Below, one piece after another: positions 1 to 10,804 of a stretch of DNA of 64,000 nucleotides. The notes under the pieces were generated by a model. It was not told where the DNA came from, made no database searches, and worked only from the letters and a program-made list of their open reading frames with translations. Both the position numbers and the translations under genes were made by a program. The stretch comes from Gemmatimonadota bacterium. GTDB lineage: Bacteria > Gemmatimonadota > Gemmatimonadetes > Gemmatimonadales > Gemmatimonadaceae. How positions within the stretch are numbered: the first letter of the stretch is position 1; the number at the start of each line of letters is the position of its first letter. The stretch covers positions 310,001 through 374,000 of the forward strand of contig JADJAD010000004.1 of NCBI GenBank assembly GCA_016704465.1. The letters are read 5' to 3'.

Positions 1-2019
1 GGCCGTGACGCGGTCCACGTCGACGGGCGCGAGCAGTGGGAGAAAGCTGCGGCCGAGCAGCTGGTCGCCCGGGAGGTCGAAGACGATGCAGGCCGCCGGG
101 TTGGCCGAGGTGACGGCGCCGGTGAGGCTCAGCGTCACGACCGCGTCGCCGACCGCCTCGAAGAGTTGCCGGTAGCGCCCATCGGCGCTCGACACCGCGT
201 CGCGCATCGGGCGTTCATCGGTGACGTCGTGCATCGACGCCACGACCATGGCCACATGGTCGCGCTCCGTCACCGGGGCCAGCGCGGCCGCGACGATGCG
301 GCGCTCGCCGTCGCGGCGCACCACGACATATTCGTGACGTTGCGTGGTGCCGGCCGCCGCCAACTGCGCATGTGCCCGGGCCTGATCGGCCATGTCGTCC
401 AGCACCAGCTCGCTCCAGTGCGCACCGGTCAGGTCGTCGCGCCCGAAGAGCGCGCGGGCCGCCGGGTTGGCGAAGATCAGGCGTCCCTCGCGGTCCAGGG
501 TGCACACCGGATCTGCCGACGCCTCCACGATCAGGCGATGGCGATCCCACACCGCGCGCTGCGAGCTGACGTCGTCGAAGGTGACAATGGCACCGCCGTT
601 GGGGTGCGGCACCGCCAGAATGTCGAGCCAGCGCCCGTTCGCCCCCTCGCACACGGTCCGCGACTGCACGCCGTCGGTGATGGCGCGGGCGAGCGGATCG
701 CCGTCGTCCTCGGGGCGGCCCCCGAGCACGGTCTCGTAGAACGGACGCCCCATCAGGATGCGCAGCGCCCCATCTTCCGTGAGCTGCAACGCGCGCGAGT
801 TCGACCGCGTGATCAGGCCATCGTCGTCCACCAGGCACATGCCGACCCCGATCGAGTCGAACGCCGCCGACCACTCCCGCGTGGCGTCACGCACCTCTTC
901 GTACAACCGCGCGTTCACCACGGCGACCGCGACCTGGTCGGCCAGCCGCTGCAGCACGCGGGCATCGTCGGCCGTGAAGTCGGCTGGGCGATTGTAGACC
1001 GCCAGCAGCCCCAGGATCCCGCGCGCCGTCATCAGCGGAACCATGACCGCCTTCTGGACCGGCACCAGCCGCACCGTCGATCGGTGAATGTCGGGCTCGG
1101 CCACGAGGTCGTTCGACACCACGGCCGCCCCACCGGTCACCACCCGGCCGCCCAGGCTCGCGCCCACCGGCAGGTACACCCCCGACAGCAGCTCGGCCAC
1201 GCCTAACGCGGACACGACGTGCAGGTAGTCCCCCTCGCGCAGTGCCACGCACGCCCCCTCCGCCTGCAACAGGGCCATCCCGTGCCGCAGGATCAGGCGC
1301 AGGACCTCGCCCATCTTGAGCGACTCGCCCACCGCGCGGGCGATCTCGGCCATCGCCTCGCTCTGCCGCCGCTCACGCTCGCTCTCGGCAAAGAGGCGGG
1401 CATTGCTCAACGCCCCCGCGGCGTGTCGCGCCAGCATCCCGATCACCTCGCGCGCGTCCCCGTCGAACGCGTCCTCCCGGGCATCGTACAGCGCCACCAC
1501 GCCGAGCAGGCGTCGCCCGTGCATCATCGGCACCGCCAGCACGGCACCCTGCACCGGGAGTCCCAGTAACACGTCGTCCGCGGCGGCCAGTGGCGAGGAC
1601 GCCGGGACGTACGGCGCCACATGCACGGCCTCGCCCGAACGGGCGGCCTCGCCCAAGGGCCCGCTGCCCAGCGGCACGACCCGCGCCGGCCGCACGATCT
1701 CGCCGACGCCGTGATGCACCACCTCGACCTGCCCCTGGTCCAGTTCCACGCGCGCCACCACCACTCCGTCGCAAGCAACCGCGCGCCGCACGCCACGCGC
1801 CAGCTCCGCCAGGATCGCGTCCTCGTCGAGCGTGCGGGCCAGCGCTGCGACGATCTGCTGCAACACCTGCAGCTGCGCCTCATGTCGCCGCCCGCGGTGC
1901 ACCAGCGCGCGCACGCGCTCGGCGTCGGCACGCGGTAGTCCGGCGAGCAAGGCCTCGAGTCCCTCCACCGGCTCGCCATCAGCCGGCGTGGTACGGTCGC
2001 GCAGGTCGGCCGGCAGCAT
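1..2019 (-). CDS. multi-domain GAF/PAS sensor protein (3' part cut off by window edge)
   Basis: 673 codons are present and no stop is reached, so the output domain (histidine kinase, GGDEF or other) lies outside the window. Translation shows a GAF domain at about residues 45-195, a second GAF at about 212-370, then PAS domains at about 375-490, 491-610 and from 611 onward. The PAS segments carry typical wording such as ADPVCTLDREGRLIFANPAA. There are no membrane segments, so it is probably a cytoplasmic sensor of small molecules, redox state or light. The ATG at 2019 lies 11 bases after the stop of the lipid kinase gene, so it is the last visible gene of a five-gene minus-strand run. Large plus-strand ORFs over this region are GC-driven shadows. 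The output function is unknown. Confidence 0.85.
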   Translation of the reverse strand, partial: MLPADLRDRTTPADGEPVEGLEALLAGLPRADAERVRALVHRGRRHEAQLQVLQQIVAALARTLDEDAILAELARGVRRAVACDGVVVARVELDQGQVEVVHHGVGEIVRPARVVPLGSGPLGEAARSGEAVHVAPYVPASSPLAAADDVLLGLPVQGAVLAVPMMHGRRLLGVVALYDAREDAFDGDAREVIGMLARHAAGALSNARLFAESERERRQSEAMAEIARAVGESLKMGEVLRLILRHGMALLQAEGACVALREGDYLHVVSALGVAELLSGVYLPVGASLGGRVVTGGAAVVSNDLVAEPDIHRSTVRLVPVQKAVMVPLMTARGILGLLAVYNRPADFTADDARVLQRLADQVAVAVVNARLYEEVRDATREWSAAFDSIGVGMCLVDDDGLITRSNSRALQLTEDGALRILMGRPFYETVLGGRPEDDGDPLARAITDGVQSRTVCEGANGRWLDILAVPHPNGGAIVTFDDVSSQRAVWDRHRLIVEASADPVCTLDREGRLIFANPAARALFGRDDLTGAHWSELVLDDMADQARAHAQLAAAGTTQRHEYVVVRRDGERRIVAAALAPVTERDHVAMVVASMHDVTDERPMRDAVSSADGRYRQLFEAVGDAVVTLSLTGAVTSANPAACIVFDLPGDQLLGRSFLPLLAPVDVDRVTA

Positions 2020-2030
2020 GCGGTGCCGGC

Positions 2031-2930
2031 CTACGCCAGCGTCGGCGGGACGAGCATGCGCGCGGCGCGCGGCGCCACCGTCGCATGCAACGTCACACCC
2101 GGCAGGAGTTCGCCGTCTGCCTGCATCGCCCGCCCCTGCTCCGTCTCGAGCACCAGCGTACGTCCTTGGTGAAAGTGCATGGCCGGATCGCGCCGGAAAT
2201 CCTGGCGCAGCAGGCGACAGCCGACCCGGAACACGTCACGCGCGCTCGCCGGGGAAAAGACGCACAAGTCGAGCATTCCGTCATTCTCCTTGATCCCGGG
2301 TCCGAGGCGGATCAGCCCGCCGAGCACGGTGCCAAAGTTAGCGACCATCGCCGACGTTGCACGATAGTGGTGGACCACCCCGTCGACCGTGGCGCGCAGG
2401 TCGAACTGCTCCCGCGCCAGCGCCGCGCGCACAGCCGTCGCCACATACGCCAGCACCCCGAAACGCCGCTTCGACGCGGCGCTCGTACCCGCCACCATCG
2501 CGGCATCGATCCCCACACCGGCCGCGAAGGCGAACACCCGCCCCCCCTCGAGCACCCCGACGTCGATCTCGACGATCGTCCCGGCAACCAGCGCGCCCAC
2601 CGCCCGTTCGACCGACATCGGGATGCCCAGCGCGCGCGCGACCAGGTTCCCGGTCCCCCCCGGCAGCACGCCGATCGGAGTGGCGACGTCGCGCAGCGCC
2701 TGCACAACCTCCATCACGGTCCCGTCACCACCGAGCGCAAAGACCGCGTCGTAGCGCGCGCCCTCCGTGCGCGCGATCCGCTCGGCATCCCCAACCCCTG
2801 TCGTCTGGTGGATGTCGCAGTGAACCCCCGCCCGTGCAAAGGCTCGGGTGGCGCTGGCAAGCACCGTCGCGCCCCGTCGCGACGCAGGATTGACGATCAG
2901 CAGCGCGTGCCGAAGCGCTACCACCGCCAC
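2031..2930 (-). CDS. diacylglycerol/sphingosine kinase-like lipid kinase (YegS/DAGK family)
   Basis: 299 residues. The DAGK catalytic fold is recognisable from HALLIVNPASRRG near the N-terminus, GGDGT (about residue 67) and PGGTGN (about residue 88), the nucleotide-binding signature of the family. Family members phosphorylate a membrane lipid hydroxyl group with ATP; the substrate here cannot be told from sequence. The start is uncertain: I chose GTG 2930, with GTG 2924 equally possible. Either overlaps the last codons of the tamB-like gene (stop at 2918-2920), which suggests translational coupling. An open frame continues upstream inside tamB, but it is a by-product of tamB's frame breaks and is not coding. 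Position in an operon with Omp85 and TamB genes fits a role in envelope lipid turnover. Confidence 0.88.
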   Translation of the reverse strand: MAVVALRHALLIVNPASRRGATVLASATRAFARAGVHCDIHQTTGVGDAERIARTEGARYDAVFALGGDGTVMEVVQALRDVATPIGVLPGGTGNLVARALGIPMSVERAVGALVAGTIVEIDVGVLEGGRVFAFAAGVGIDAAMVAGTSAASKRRFGVLAYVATAVRAALAREQFDLRATVDGVVHHYRATSAMVANFGTVLGGLIRLGPGIKENDGMLDLCVFSPASARDVFRVGCRLLRQDFRRDPAMHFHQGRTLVLETEQGRAMQADGELLPGVTLHATVAPRAARMLVPPTLA

Positions 2931-5900
2931 GAGCGAAAAATGTCGAGGCCGTACTGGCGCCGCGTCGTGGCGAAGCTCCGATCGGTCCCCGTCCCGCAAA
3001 ACAGCTCGTTCAGCGGCGGCTCGAGCGAGAACGAGAAGCCGTAGCCCGCGGTCAGGCGCTGCTCGAGCTTCACGCCGATCGAGTTCGCCAGGTCGACGGG
3101 ATTGAGCTGCCCGCCCGAGGCGCCAAGGCGACACAGCCCCGTCGTCAACGACAGGAACGTGCGCGAGCCGAGCTGCTTGCCAATCCCGAACTGGACCCCG
3201 TTCAGGAGTCCCTGTCGCGACTGCTGCTGGCCCGACGTGTTGCCCGATGCGGTCTGGATGTTCACGTAGTCGAACAGTCCGCCGGAGAACTTGGCCGAGA
3301 TGTAGCTGGACAAAGGTGCTCAGCGCGAACGACGACGCGCTGAACCGGTTCTCTGCCAACCCTCCACCGATGCCGAACGAGGGCACACCGGCGACGAGGT
3401 AGGAGATGAGGTCCGACTCCGAGAGCTGCAAGGAGTCGGCGCTCTCGAGCGGAGCCGTGGCTGGATCAGCGTTCCCTGCACCAGCACCCGGATGCGCACG
3501 TCGTTGCGTCCGCCGTAGGTGCTCGAAATCTGCCGCACGGTGTGCAGCGCACTGATGTTCAGGATCGGGTTGAGGTCGGTCTCGTTGAGAAAGCGCAGCT
3601 CCCCGCCTTCGACGGTGAACGTGCGCTGCACCAGCCCGCCCAGGTCGAGCCGATAGTACCCGCGCTCCGTCTGCAGTGCGCCGTCGAGCGCCAGTTGCGG
3701 CGCCGTCGCCCCTCGGCGCGCCCCGACCGTGACGTTGACCGCCCCGCCGAGCTTGATGTCCGCCTCGGCCGAGCGTACGCGCACGTCGGAGCCCATCTCG
3801 ATGCGCACATTGTCGACCGACAGGTTGCGCAGCAGGTCGGGCGGGGGCTTGGGCAGGAGCGCGCGATTGGCAAACACCGTCGTGTCGACGACGTTGTACA
3901 ACTCCGGGTCGTCCAGGGAAATGAGCTTCTTCTCCGTGAACTCCGGGATCACGATCACCCCTTGGTTGAGCGTGACGCCGCCAGACAGTCTCGACCGGTC
4001 CAGCGTGCCGTCGAGGCGCAAGCCGCCGGAGAGCGACAGCTCGGCAACCCGGCGATTGGCGATGACCTCGAACTCGCGCGCCCCGATCGACACGTCGAAT
4101 CCTGCCCCGCCGTCGGGAAGCCGGGCCGCCCACCCCGACATCCAGAGCGAGTCGCGCGACGCATCGCCGCTCACGACGGAGAATCGCCGGATGCGCAGCG
4201 TGTCACGCGCGGCGAGCAGGTCGGCGTTCATGTCACGCAGTCGGATCCCGAGGCTCGGGATCGACGCCGCCACTCCGTCGATGGTGAGATACCCTTCCAA
4301 CGCTGCCCGATCGACCGTGCCGGCCAGGGAAAAGTCGGCCGACAGCTGACCCGTTGCATTCGCCACGGACGGCAGGAAGCTCTCCACGATCGTCATGTCC
4401 AGCGCCGTCGAATTGACGGAGACCCGCAACGTGTCGCCCGCCCCCCGCGCAGCAGGCGATGGTCGCGCGGAACGAGGGCGAGGTCGACCGGGATGTTGCC
4501 GCGCACCGTGACCACCGCCGAGTCGTTGCGCAGGACGTCGGCGCCGAAGTGCAGGCGCCGATCGGCGTAGCTCCCCCGCAGGGAGGCCCGCGCCACGTTC
4601 ACCTGTCCAACGGTCGCCCCTGTCACCGCGCCCGACAGTGTCATCACAGGCTGGGCGCGCGTCCCGGTCACGTCGAGCCGGGTCGCGACCCAGCCGCCGA
4701 GGGCGAGATCGGACTGCGCGAGGTTGGCCAGGTCGGCCAGCGAGACACTGTCCATCTGGAGCTGCAGCTGCACCAGGCTGTCCGGCGACGAGCGACCGGC
4801 GATCATGAGGGTGCCACCACGACTGCCGGCGAGTCGCACGGTGTCGAGCGAGAATGCCCCGTCGCTGGCAGCGAACGTGGCGGGACGCGACAGCGTCCAC
4901 TCGCGCCCGTCGAGCCCGATCCGCAGCGCGCTCAGCGCCGCCACCGTCGAGTCGCCGCTGACCCCGAACATCCCGCGCGTTTCCAGCACGGGGCCGTTGG
5001 AGAGCGTGGCCAACAGGCCCACTGACACCTCGTGGGTCCCGTGCACGTCCATGTCGATCCCGGCACTAGTGATCGCGACCGTCCCGAGGGCGATCGTGTC
5101 TGCCGTGACGTTGATCGTCCCCGACACCTCGGGGAGCAGCACGTGGTCCAGATCGAAGGCGACGCGCGCGACCCGGGCACCGTACGACCCGACGGTGAGC
5201 TGCCGCACGTCGAGCGCGCCCCGTGCGTCGAGCGAATCGAGCGAGCCGAGCAACATGCCGCGACCGGTGACCTGCGCGCCCAGCGAGTCACGCAGCGCCT
5301 GCTCGAGGGCCAGGCTGTCACCAGCGCCGGCCCGCACGAAGTACTGGCGCAGCGCCCCTAACGAGTCGGCCGTGAGCGTGAACTCCAGCGAGTCCCGCAC
5401 CCCGGGAAGCAGGCCGAGCCCCCCCTTGGCGGTGATCGACGCCAGCGCGGTCTCCATGGACAGCGTGTCGATGTGCACCGCCCCACCGCCAAATCGCATG
5501 CGCCCGCGGGCCCCATCGTAGACCCGCACCGAATCGATCAGCGAGCGGTCGAGCCGCAGGTCCAGCGTCCCCTCCCACGTCGCCAGCGAATCGCCCGCCA
5601 CGTCGATGTCGGCCGTGCCGGCCAACGAGGTGTGCGGGACCGCGGCCGTGTCGAGCAGGAGCCGGAGGTCCAGGTCGGAGAAACGCAGGTTGCCGTGATA
5701 GCCGTATCCATCGACCGAGTCGGCATCGACCCGCCCGTCATACGCCAGCGTCCCGGGCGCCCCCGTCAACACGGTGACCACCGCCAGGTCATCCGACTGC
5801 CCCTGCACGCGCATCGGACCGGCGTAGGATCCGCGGTAGATCAACTCCGCCTCGGGATAGGCCCGCGCGACCGTGGTCAGGTCGAGCGGCTGCGCATCGA

Positions 5901-7473
5901 GCGCCATGTCGTAGACCAGGAACTGTTCGCCAATCGTGACGCGTCCGTTCCCGGTAAAGCGCGATGGGTCGCCATCCTCGAAGCGATGCGTGATGTCCGC
6001 GTTGCGGAAGCGCAGGTCGGTCCACACGGAATCGAGCCGCGCAGTCCCCGACACGAGCCCGAAGAACCTGGGGAACGCCGGATTCACGAACTGGATCGTG
6101 CGCAGGTCGAGGTGGTCGAGTGCGAGGTCGAATCCGCGGAACTTGGTCAGTGCGGGGAACAGGATGTCCAGTTCGCCCCGCACCACCCCGCGTGCCGTCG
6201 CGCCGGCGACATTCGCGTCGCGGAAGTAGAACCGCCCTTCGTCGACGACGAACCGGTTCACCGGCCCACCGCGGGCCTGCACCGAGGCGTCGATGACCCC
6301 CTTGAACGGATACGGCAGCGGCTCGCCGGTGAACTGCTCGATGAGAACCCAGTCGATGGGATCGGCGCGCACGTCGATGTCCTTCACGACGAGCACCGGC
6401 TCGCCCGTGCCGAACGTCATCGCCCCGCGCAACCGCGAGTTCATCGTGCGCACATCCATGTCGCGCAGCGCGTACTCGATGACGCGCAGGTCACGTCCAT
6501 TGCCGATGTGCAGCGTCATCGCCCCGCCCCCCGTCGTGGGGAGCGTCGGGTAGACCCAGGCGACGTCGGCCAGGGAGACGGAATCCGAGACGAAGGTCAG
6601 GTCGTACCGCGTGGGCAGGTCGCTGCCCCACCAGACCTTGCCCTGGGCCGTCCCGCGGGACCCTGGCAGGCGGAAATGGGAGACGTCGGCCCAGACGGAA
6701 TCGCCCTTGTTGCGCAGCGCGCCACGCACCTCGCGAAACTTGAACGGCGGGTCGAACTCGTCGGCGTCGAGACGTCGCACGTCGAACTGGCGACCGAGGC
6801 GATCCTTGTCGTCGATGCGCGACGGACCGAGTTCCAGCATCGCGTTGGTCCAGCTGCGTTGCGACTCGAAGCCGCTCCCCGCCCGCGCGATGCGCTTGTC
6901 CTGTCGGCCGAGCGCAAAGGCGATCGCGCTGTCCCGTCGACTTCCGCGCAACGAGTCGTCCGGCTGCCAGGGCATCGTGAGCAGGACCGTCGCCCCGGTC
7001 ACGCGGGCCGAGTTCACGACGATGTAGTCGCCGAAGTTGCGCGCGGGCGACGCGACCGGGGGTTGCTTCGGTCCGGACGGAAAGATCTTGCGGAAGTTCC
7101 AGGTCTTCGTCGAGTCCTCGTGGATGTGCACGAAGGCGCGCTCGACGGTCACCTGCGAGGCCACGATGCGGCGATCCAGCAGGTCGCGCGGGTCGAAGCG
7201 GATGTGGATCGGCCCGGTCGCCACGAAGACGGAGTCCTGCCTGTCGCGGATCGCAAACGAATCGATCACCACATCGGTGAAGAGTGATCCGTCGATCCGG
7301 CCGATGTACATCGTCCCCTGGATCTTGCTGTTGATCAGCCCCAGCACGCGGACGCGAATCTGCTCGCGCCCCCACGACGTCTGTGTAACCGCCGCTATGC
7401 CGGCCGCGAGCAGGCCGCCCAACGCAAGGAGCGTGGCGGCACTGGCGAGGACGACGGTTCGACGGCGCGGCAT
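2918..7473 (-). CDS. tamB: TamB-like translocation/assembly protein (DUF490), frame broken three times
   Basis: About 1,518 codons when repaired. The N-terminus has one membrane anchor (about residues 8-30), then a very long repetitive beta-rich AsmA/TamB body. The conserved C-terminal TamB region is clear: LIQPRL, SESDLISYLVAGVPSFGIG, and an aromatic end (DIFRSWRW). TamB spans the periplasm and works with an Omp85 protein in envelope biogenesis or lipid transport; an Omp85 gene lies 3 bases upstream. The frame breaks at a C6 run (4441-4446, one base missing), near 3450 (one base missing; CGGCTCCGCTCGAG should probably read CGGCTCCGGCTCGAG) and at AAA 3312-3314 (one base extra). Both sides of each break read as normal TamB, so sequencing error is likelier than decay. 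ATG 7473 is well placed. Confidence 0.85.
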
Positions 7474-7476
7474 CGG

Positions 7477-9732
7477 CTAGAACGCCTGGCCAATGGAGAA
7501 GTTGAACGTCAGGCGGCTGGTGAAGCTTGTGCGCCGCTGCGGCTGGAAGGTGGACGGACAGGCGCCGCGCGCCTGCACCGGCAGCGCCGTCTCCGTCTCG
7601 CCGGGCAGCACGGCCAGCGTATTGCCCGGACTGACACAGTACAGCGAGCGCTCGACCGTATCCCCGATGCGCTGCGTGGCGCTGAAGAACGCCGGCCCGG
7701 CCGGCGCCTGATAGGGGTTGTATCCGATATCCACCCGCACCGGGCCGATGGGTGTGTACACGCGCACCCCGACCCCCGGCGTGACCTTCATCTGCACCTT
7801 CGTCTGGGTCGCGGAATTGCCGCCGCGGTTCCAGACCTCGCCCGCGTCCACGAAGATCGCGTACTGGATGAGGTCGGGCAGGAAGCCCGAGCGCAGGCGC
7901 AACTCGGCGTTGGCGATGGCCACGTTGTCACCACCGCTCGGCACCACGCGCGTGCGCACGCTGGCGACGCCGGCGCGAAAGAAGGAGGTGTCGCCGGTGG
8001 CCGGGGTCACGGCAAAGGTGTCCACGACGTAGATCGCCGGGCCCAGTTCGTTCTGGCGGAACCCACGCACCGTGGTCGGCCCCCCGGCGTAGAGACGCTC
8101 CTGCGGCGGCACAAACGTGCGGCTGCCGCTGAGCGACAGTCGGCGCCCGAGCACCGCGCCCGCCCGCAGGCGGAACACGAACACACCGCCGTCGAAGACC
8201 GGCCGGTAGAATGAGCCGTCGAAGACCGCGCGATTGAACTGCTGGTCGGTGCTCGATCCGATGATCTGCGAGGCGTGCCGCAGCTCCAGCCGCATGACCG
8301 ACCCACGCCCCGGGTTGGCGAAATCATCGGCCCGGTTGCGCGTCACGCTCCACCCGAGCACGGCCAGGCGGTTGCGCGCGAGCAGTCGCGCCTGCGCGCC
8401 GGGTTCGCACACGTTGAAGACGGCGCAGAAGAAGGCCGGCGAGGAAAAGGTGCTGCCGTACTCGAGCTGGTACGAGAAGCTCTGCGGCAGGCGCCCGTCG
8501 GCGCCACGCTGCACCGACCCGATCACGCCGATCGGGGTGTCGCGCAGGTACGCCTGAAACTCCGAGCGGCGCTCGGTATAGACCGTGACGGTCGGCACGG
8601 TGCGCAGGCCGAAGAGCGACGCCTGCGAGAAGGTCACGCCACCGTAATAGTTGAGCGTATCGCTGAAGATGTCGTTCTGCACCTCACGCCGGCACAGCCC
8701 GCTGGCGACCTCGAACGGCCGCCCCACCCCGACCTTGGACAGCCGACCGCTCAGGTCGAGCCGCCGCAGGCCGCCGAGGAAGTTGTAGTCGGAGTAGCTC
8801 CCCTGCGCGCGCAGGCAGTCGAGATTGCCCCATCCGAAGGACACCCGCGCCGCATGCAGGTCGCCCTCCGTCAGCTGCACATTGATCGCCACGAGCGAGT
8901 CGACCCCGTCGGCGAGCGAGCTGGAATCGACCCCGACATCGACATGCCGAAAGGCCTCGGAGAGGTACAGGCCGCGCTTGACCCCTTCGAGCGAGCGCTC
9001 GCGATACAGCTGCCCCTCGCGAATGCCCAGGACCCGCTTCACGCGCGCGGGGTCGATGCGCGAGGGCTCGCCCGACGGCTGCACGACCGAGACGTTGATC
9101 TCGCCGTACCACGCGCGCGGCCCGGTGGCGGCGCTGAATTCGACTGTCGCCACGTGCCGCGCCGTGTCCGAATCAAAGCTGCGCAGCACCTCGGCCTGCG
9201 GATACCCGCGGTCCCGGAGCCGCCGGGTGAGCGAGTCCCGCACGCTGAGCACCACCGACTTGTCGAATCGTTCGCCCACCTTGAGCTCGATCCCCCGCGT
9301 CAGGCGGTCGAACTCGGGCACCGACTCGAACCCCTGGTAGCTCACGCTGTCGATCCGGATGGGGATCCCCTCGGTGATCACGAAGCGCAGGCGCGCCGAG
9401 CGCTCGTCGAGCATCGTGATTTCCTTGGCGACCTTCACCGAGGCAAAGCCGGCATTGCGGTAGAACAGGATCAGGCGCAGCGAATCCTGGGTCACGGTCG
9501 TCTCATCCAGGCAGTACCGCTGGCCGATGATCCGGAAGACCCGTCGCGCAAACGAGGACTGCGTCGTCGCAACGCCATTCGCCAGCTCGCTCCCGCGGAA
9601 CGTGTCATTCCCGACAAACTCCAGGGCGCGCACCTCGATCGCGGTCGAGTCGCACGCCAGCGCCTGCGCCCCGGCGCGCGCGGCGGGGCAGGTCCACGCG
9701 AGCGCGAGCGCCGCGCCCAGACGCCAGCGCAC
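7477..9732 (-). CDS. Omp85-family outer-membrane protein (BamA/TamA-like)
   Basis: 751 residues. A signal peptide (about residues 1-22) is followed by POTRA-like repeats to about residue 330 and a 16-strand-type barrel region to the end. The protein ends in phenylalanine (IGQAF), the usual outer-membrane insertion signal. The barrel contains an LYAGGPTTVRGF element, the Omp85 VRGF/Y motif. Omp85 proteins insert or translocate proteins across the outer membrane. With TamB directly downstream (3-base gap) it is most likely the TamA-like partner rather than the essential BamA, but this is inferred from context. The GTG start at 9732 lies one base after the TGA of the upstream receiver-GGDEF gene, which implies coupled translation. 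Confidence 0.9.
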   Translation of the reverse strand: MRWRLGAALALAWTCPAARAGAQALACDSTAIEVRALEFVGNDTFRGSELANGVATTQSSFARRVFRIIGQRYCLDETTVTQDSLRLILFYRNAGFASVKVAKEITMLDERSARLRFVITEGIPIRIDSVSYQGFESVPEFDRLTRGIELKVGERFDKSVVLSVRDSLTRRLRDRGYPQAEVLRSFDSDTARHVATVEFSAATGPRAWYGEINVSVVQPSGEPSRIDPARVKRVLGIREGQLYRERSLEGVKRGLYLSEAFRHVDVGVDSSSLADGVDSLVAINVQLTEGDLHAARVSFGWGNLDCLRAQGSYSDYNFLGGLRRLDLSGRLSKVGVGRPFEVASGLCRREVQNDIFSDTLNYYGGVTFSQASLFGLRTVPTVTVYTERRSEFQAYLRDTPIGVIGSVQRGADGRLPQSFSYQLEYGSTFSSPAFFCAVFNVCEPGAQARLLARNRLAVLGWSVTRNRADDFANPGRGSVMRLELRHASQIIGSSTDQQFNRAVFDGSFYRPVFDGGVFVFRLRAGAVLGRRLSLSGSRTFVPPQERLYAGGPTTVRGFRQNELGPAIYVVDTFAVTPATGDTSFFRAGVASVRTRVVPSGGDNVAIANAELRLRSGFLPDLIQYAIFVDAGEVWNRGGNSATQTKVQMKVTPGVGVRVYTPIGPVRVDIGYNPYQAPAGPAFFSATQRIGDTVERSLYCVSPGNTLAVLPGETETALPVQARGACPSTFQPQRRTSFTSRLTFNFSIGQAF

Positions 9733-9733
9733 G

Positions 9734-10660
9734 TCAGGCAGTCTCGACGAGGACGGCGCCGTGCCCCTGCATCTTGGCGCGCCGCTTCAGCTCGGCGGCC
9801 CGCATCCCGAGATGTGCCATGTTGACCCACGTCGTCGGCTGCACGTGCAGCACCGCCACCGACACCCCGGCCAGCGGGAACTCGCGCACGCGTCCCTCCC
9901 GGTCAACCCCGGCATACGTCCCGGCCGCCGCCGCAGCGGGTCCCACCGCCGACTCGATCACCTGCCGGCACCGCGCCGCACACTCGTTCATCAGCGGTGT
10001 CGCCCGGTCGATCGTGCTGACGACGATGAAGTCGTCGCCGCCGATATGGCCGACAAAGTCCACGGACGCATCGCCCGTCATGGCCGAGGACGCGTCACGA
10101 ATGGCGGTCCCCAACCCCCGGATGACCACGTCGGCGATCGCGAAGCCGAAGGTGTCGGCAAACGGCTTGAAGTTGTCGAGGTCCAGGTAGCAGACGGCAA
10201 ACAGCGCACCGGCGTCCAGTCGCGCCATGATCTCCGACTCGATCGCGCGTCCGCCAGGCAATCCGCTGGTAGGGTTGCGATCGCCCTCACGTTGCACCAG
10301 GCGGAGCATCGCCTGGACACGGGCCCGCAACTCGCGCGGATCGAACGGCTTGGCGATGTAGTCGTCGGCGCCGGCGGCAAAACCCTCGACCTTGCTCTCG
10401 ACCCCGCTCTGGGCGGTGAGCATCATCACCGGAACGCGCGCCGTGAATGGGTTCTGCTTCAGGCGTCGGCACACTTCCAGCCCGCTCATGTGCGGCATGG
10501 AATGGTCGAGGATCACCAGGTCAGGCTCCCGCTCGGCGATCGCCGCCAATGCCTCCACGCCGTCCGCCGCCATCGACACTTCGTGCCCCGACGCGCGAAA
10601 CAGTTCGCGCAGCATCAGGCGCATATCCTCGTTGTCGTCGGCCAGCAGGAGATAACTCAC
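9734..10660 (-). CDS. response regulator with receiver and variant GGDEF (GGDDF) domain
   Basis: 308 residues. The N-terminal receiver (residues 1-120) has the acidic pocket DDNED, phospho-acceptor Asp in VILDHSMPHMSG, and the KPFDP lysine. The GGDEF domain (about 135-300) opens with NPTSGLPGGRAIE and has GHIGGDDFIVV where the catalytic loop should be, so the signature is GGDDF rather than GG(D/E)EF. Cyclic-di-GMP synthesis is possible but cannot be assumed. GTG 10660 is chosen because it starts exactly at the receiver (SYLLLADDNED); an open frame continues upstream without homology. First gene of the run into Omp85 and TamB, so it may set expression or activity of the envelope machinery. Confidence 0.88.
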   Translation of the reverse strand: MSYLLLADDNEDMRLMLRELFRASGHEVSMAADGVEALAAIAEREPDLVILDHSMPHMSGLEVCRRLKQNPFTARVPVMMLTAQSGVESKVEGFAAGADDYIAKPFDPRELRARVQAMLRLVQREGDRNPTSGLPGGRAIESEIMARLDAGALFAVCYLDLDNFKPFADTFGFAIADVVIRGLGTAIRDASSAMTGDASVDFVGHIGGDDFIVVSTIDRATPLMNECAARCRQVIESAVGPAAAAAGTYAGVDREGRVREFPLAGVSVAVLHVQPTTWVNMAHLGMRAAELKRRAKMQGHGAVLVETA

Positions 10661-10685
10661 GGATTGACGGCTACTTGCCTCATGT

Positions 10686-10715
10686 TTGACGGGTCGCACA
10701 GCGAGCGCGTAAGTT
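10686..10715 (+). promoter_or_regulatory. candidate sigma-70-type promoter for the mazG-like gene
   Basis: TTGACG at 10686-10691 and TAAGTT at 10710-10715 are separated by 18 bases in the 144-base divergent gap between the receiver-GGDEF gene and the MazG-like gene. Assigned by motif only; the -10 match is moderate. Confidence 0.35.
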
Positions 10716-10804
10716 CTCGCGCGGCCACCCGTACTGTCAATCGCCGGGACCCGACTGCTCGGCCCCGAGCGCGCCGTCTCTACCCCCCGGATCCGGAGTT
10801 GTGC

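Noticed and set aside
166..1206. Long plus-strand open frame opposite the GAF/PAS gene
   Set aside because: His/Arg/Gln-rich translation with no domain; the minus strand has clear GAF and PAS motifs. GC-driven shadow.
2031..4133. Open frame of 700 codons joining tamB sequence to the lipid kinase
   Set aside because: It is a mix of an out-of-frame tamB stretch, a true tamB stretch after a frame break, and the lipid kinase. Not a fusion protein.
8275..9825. 516-codon plus-strand frame over the Omp85 gene
   Set aside because: No homology, biased composition; the minus strand encodes a full Omp85 protein.
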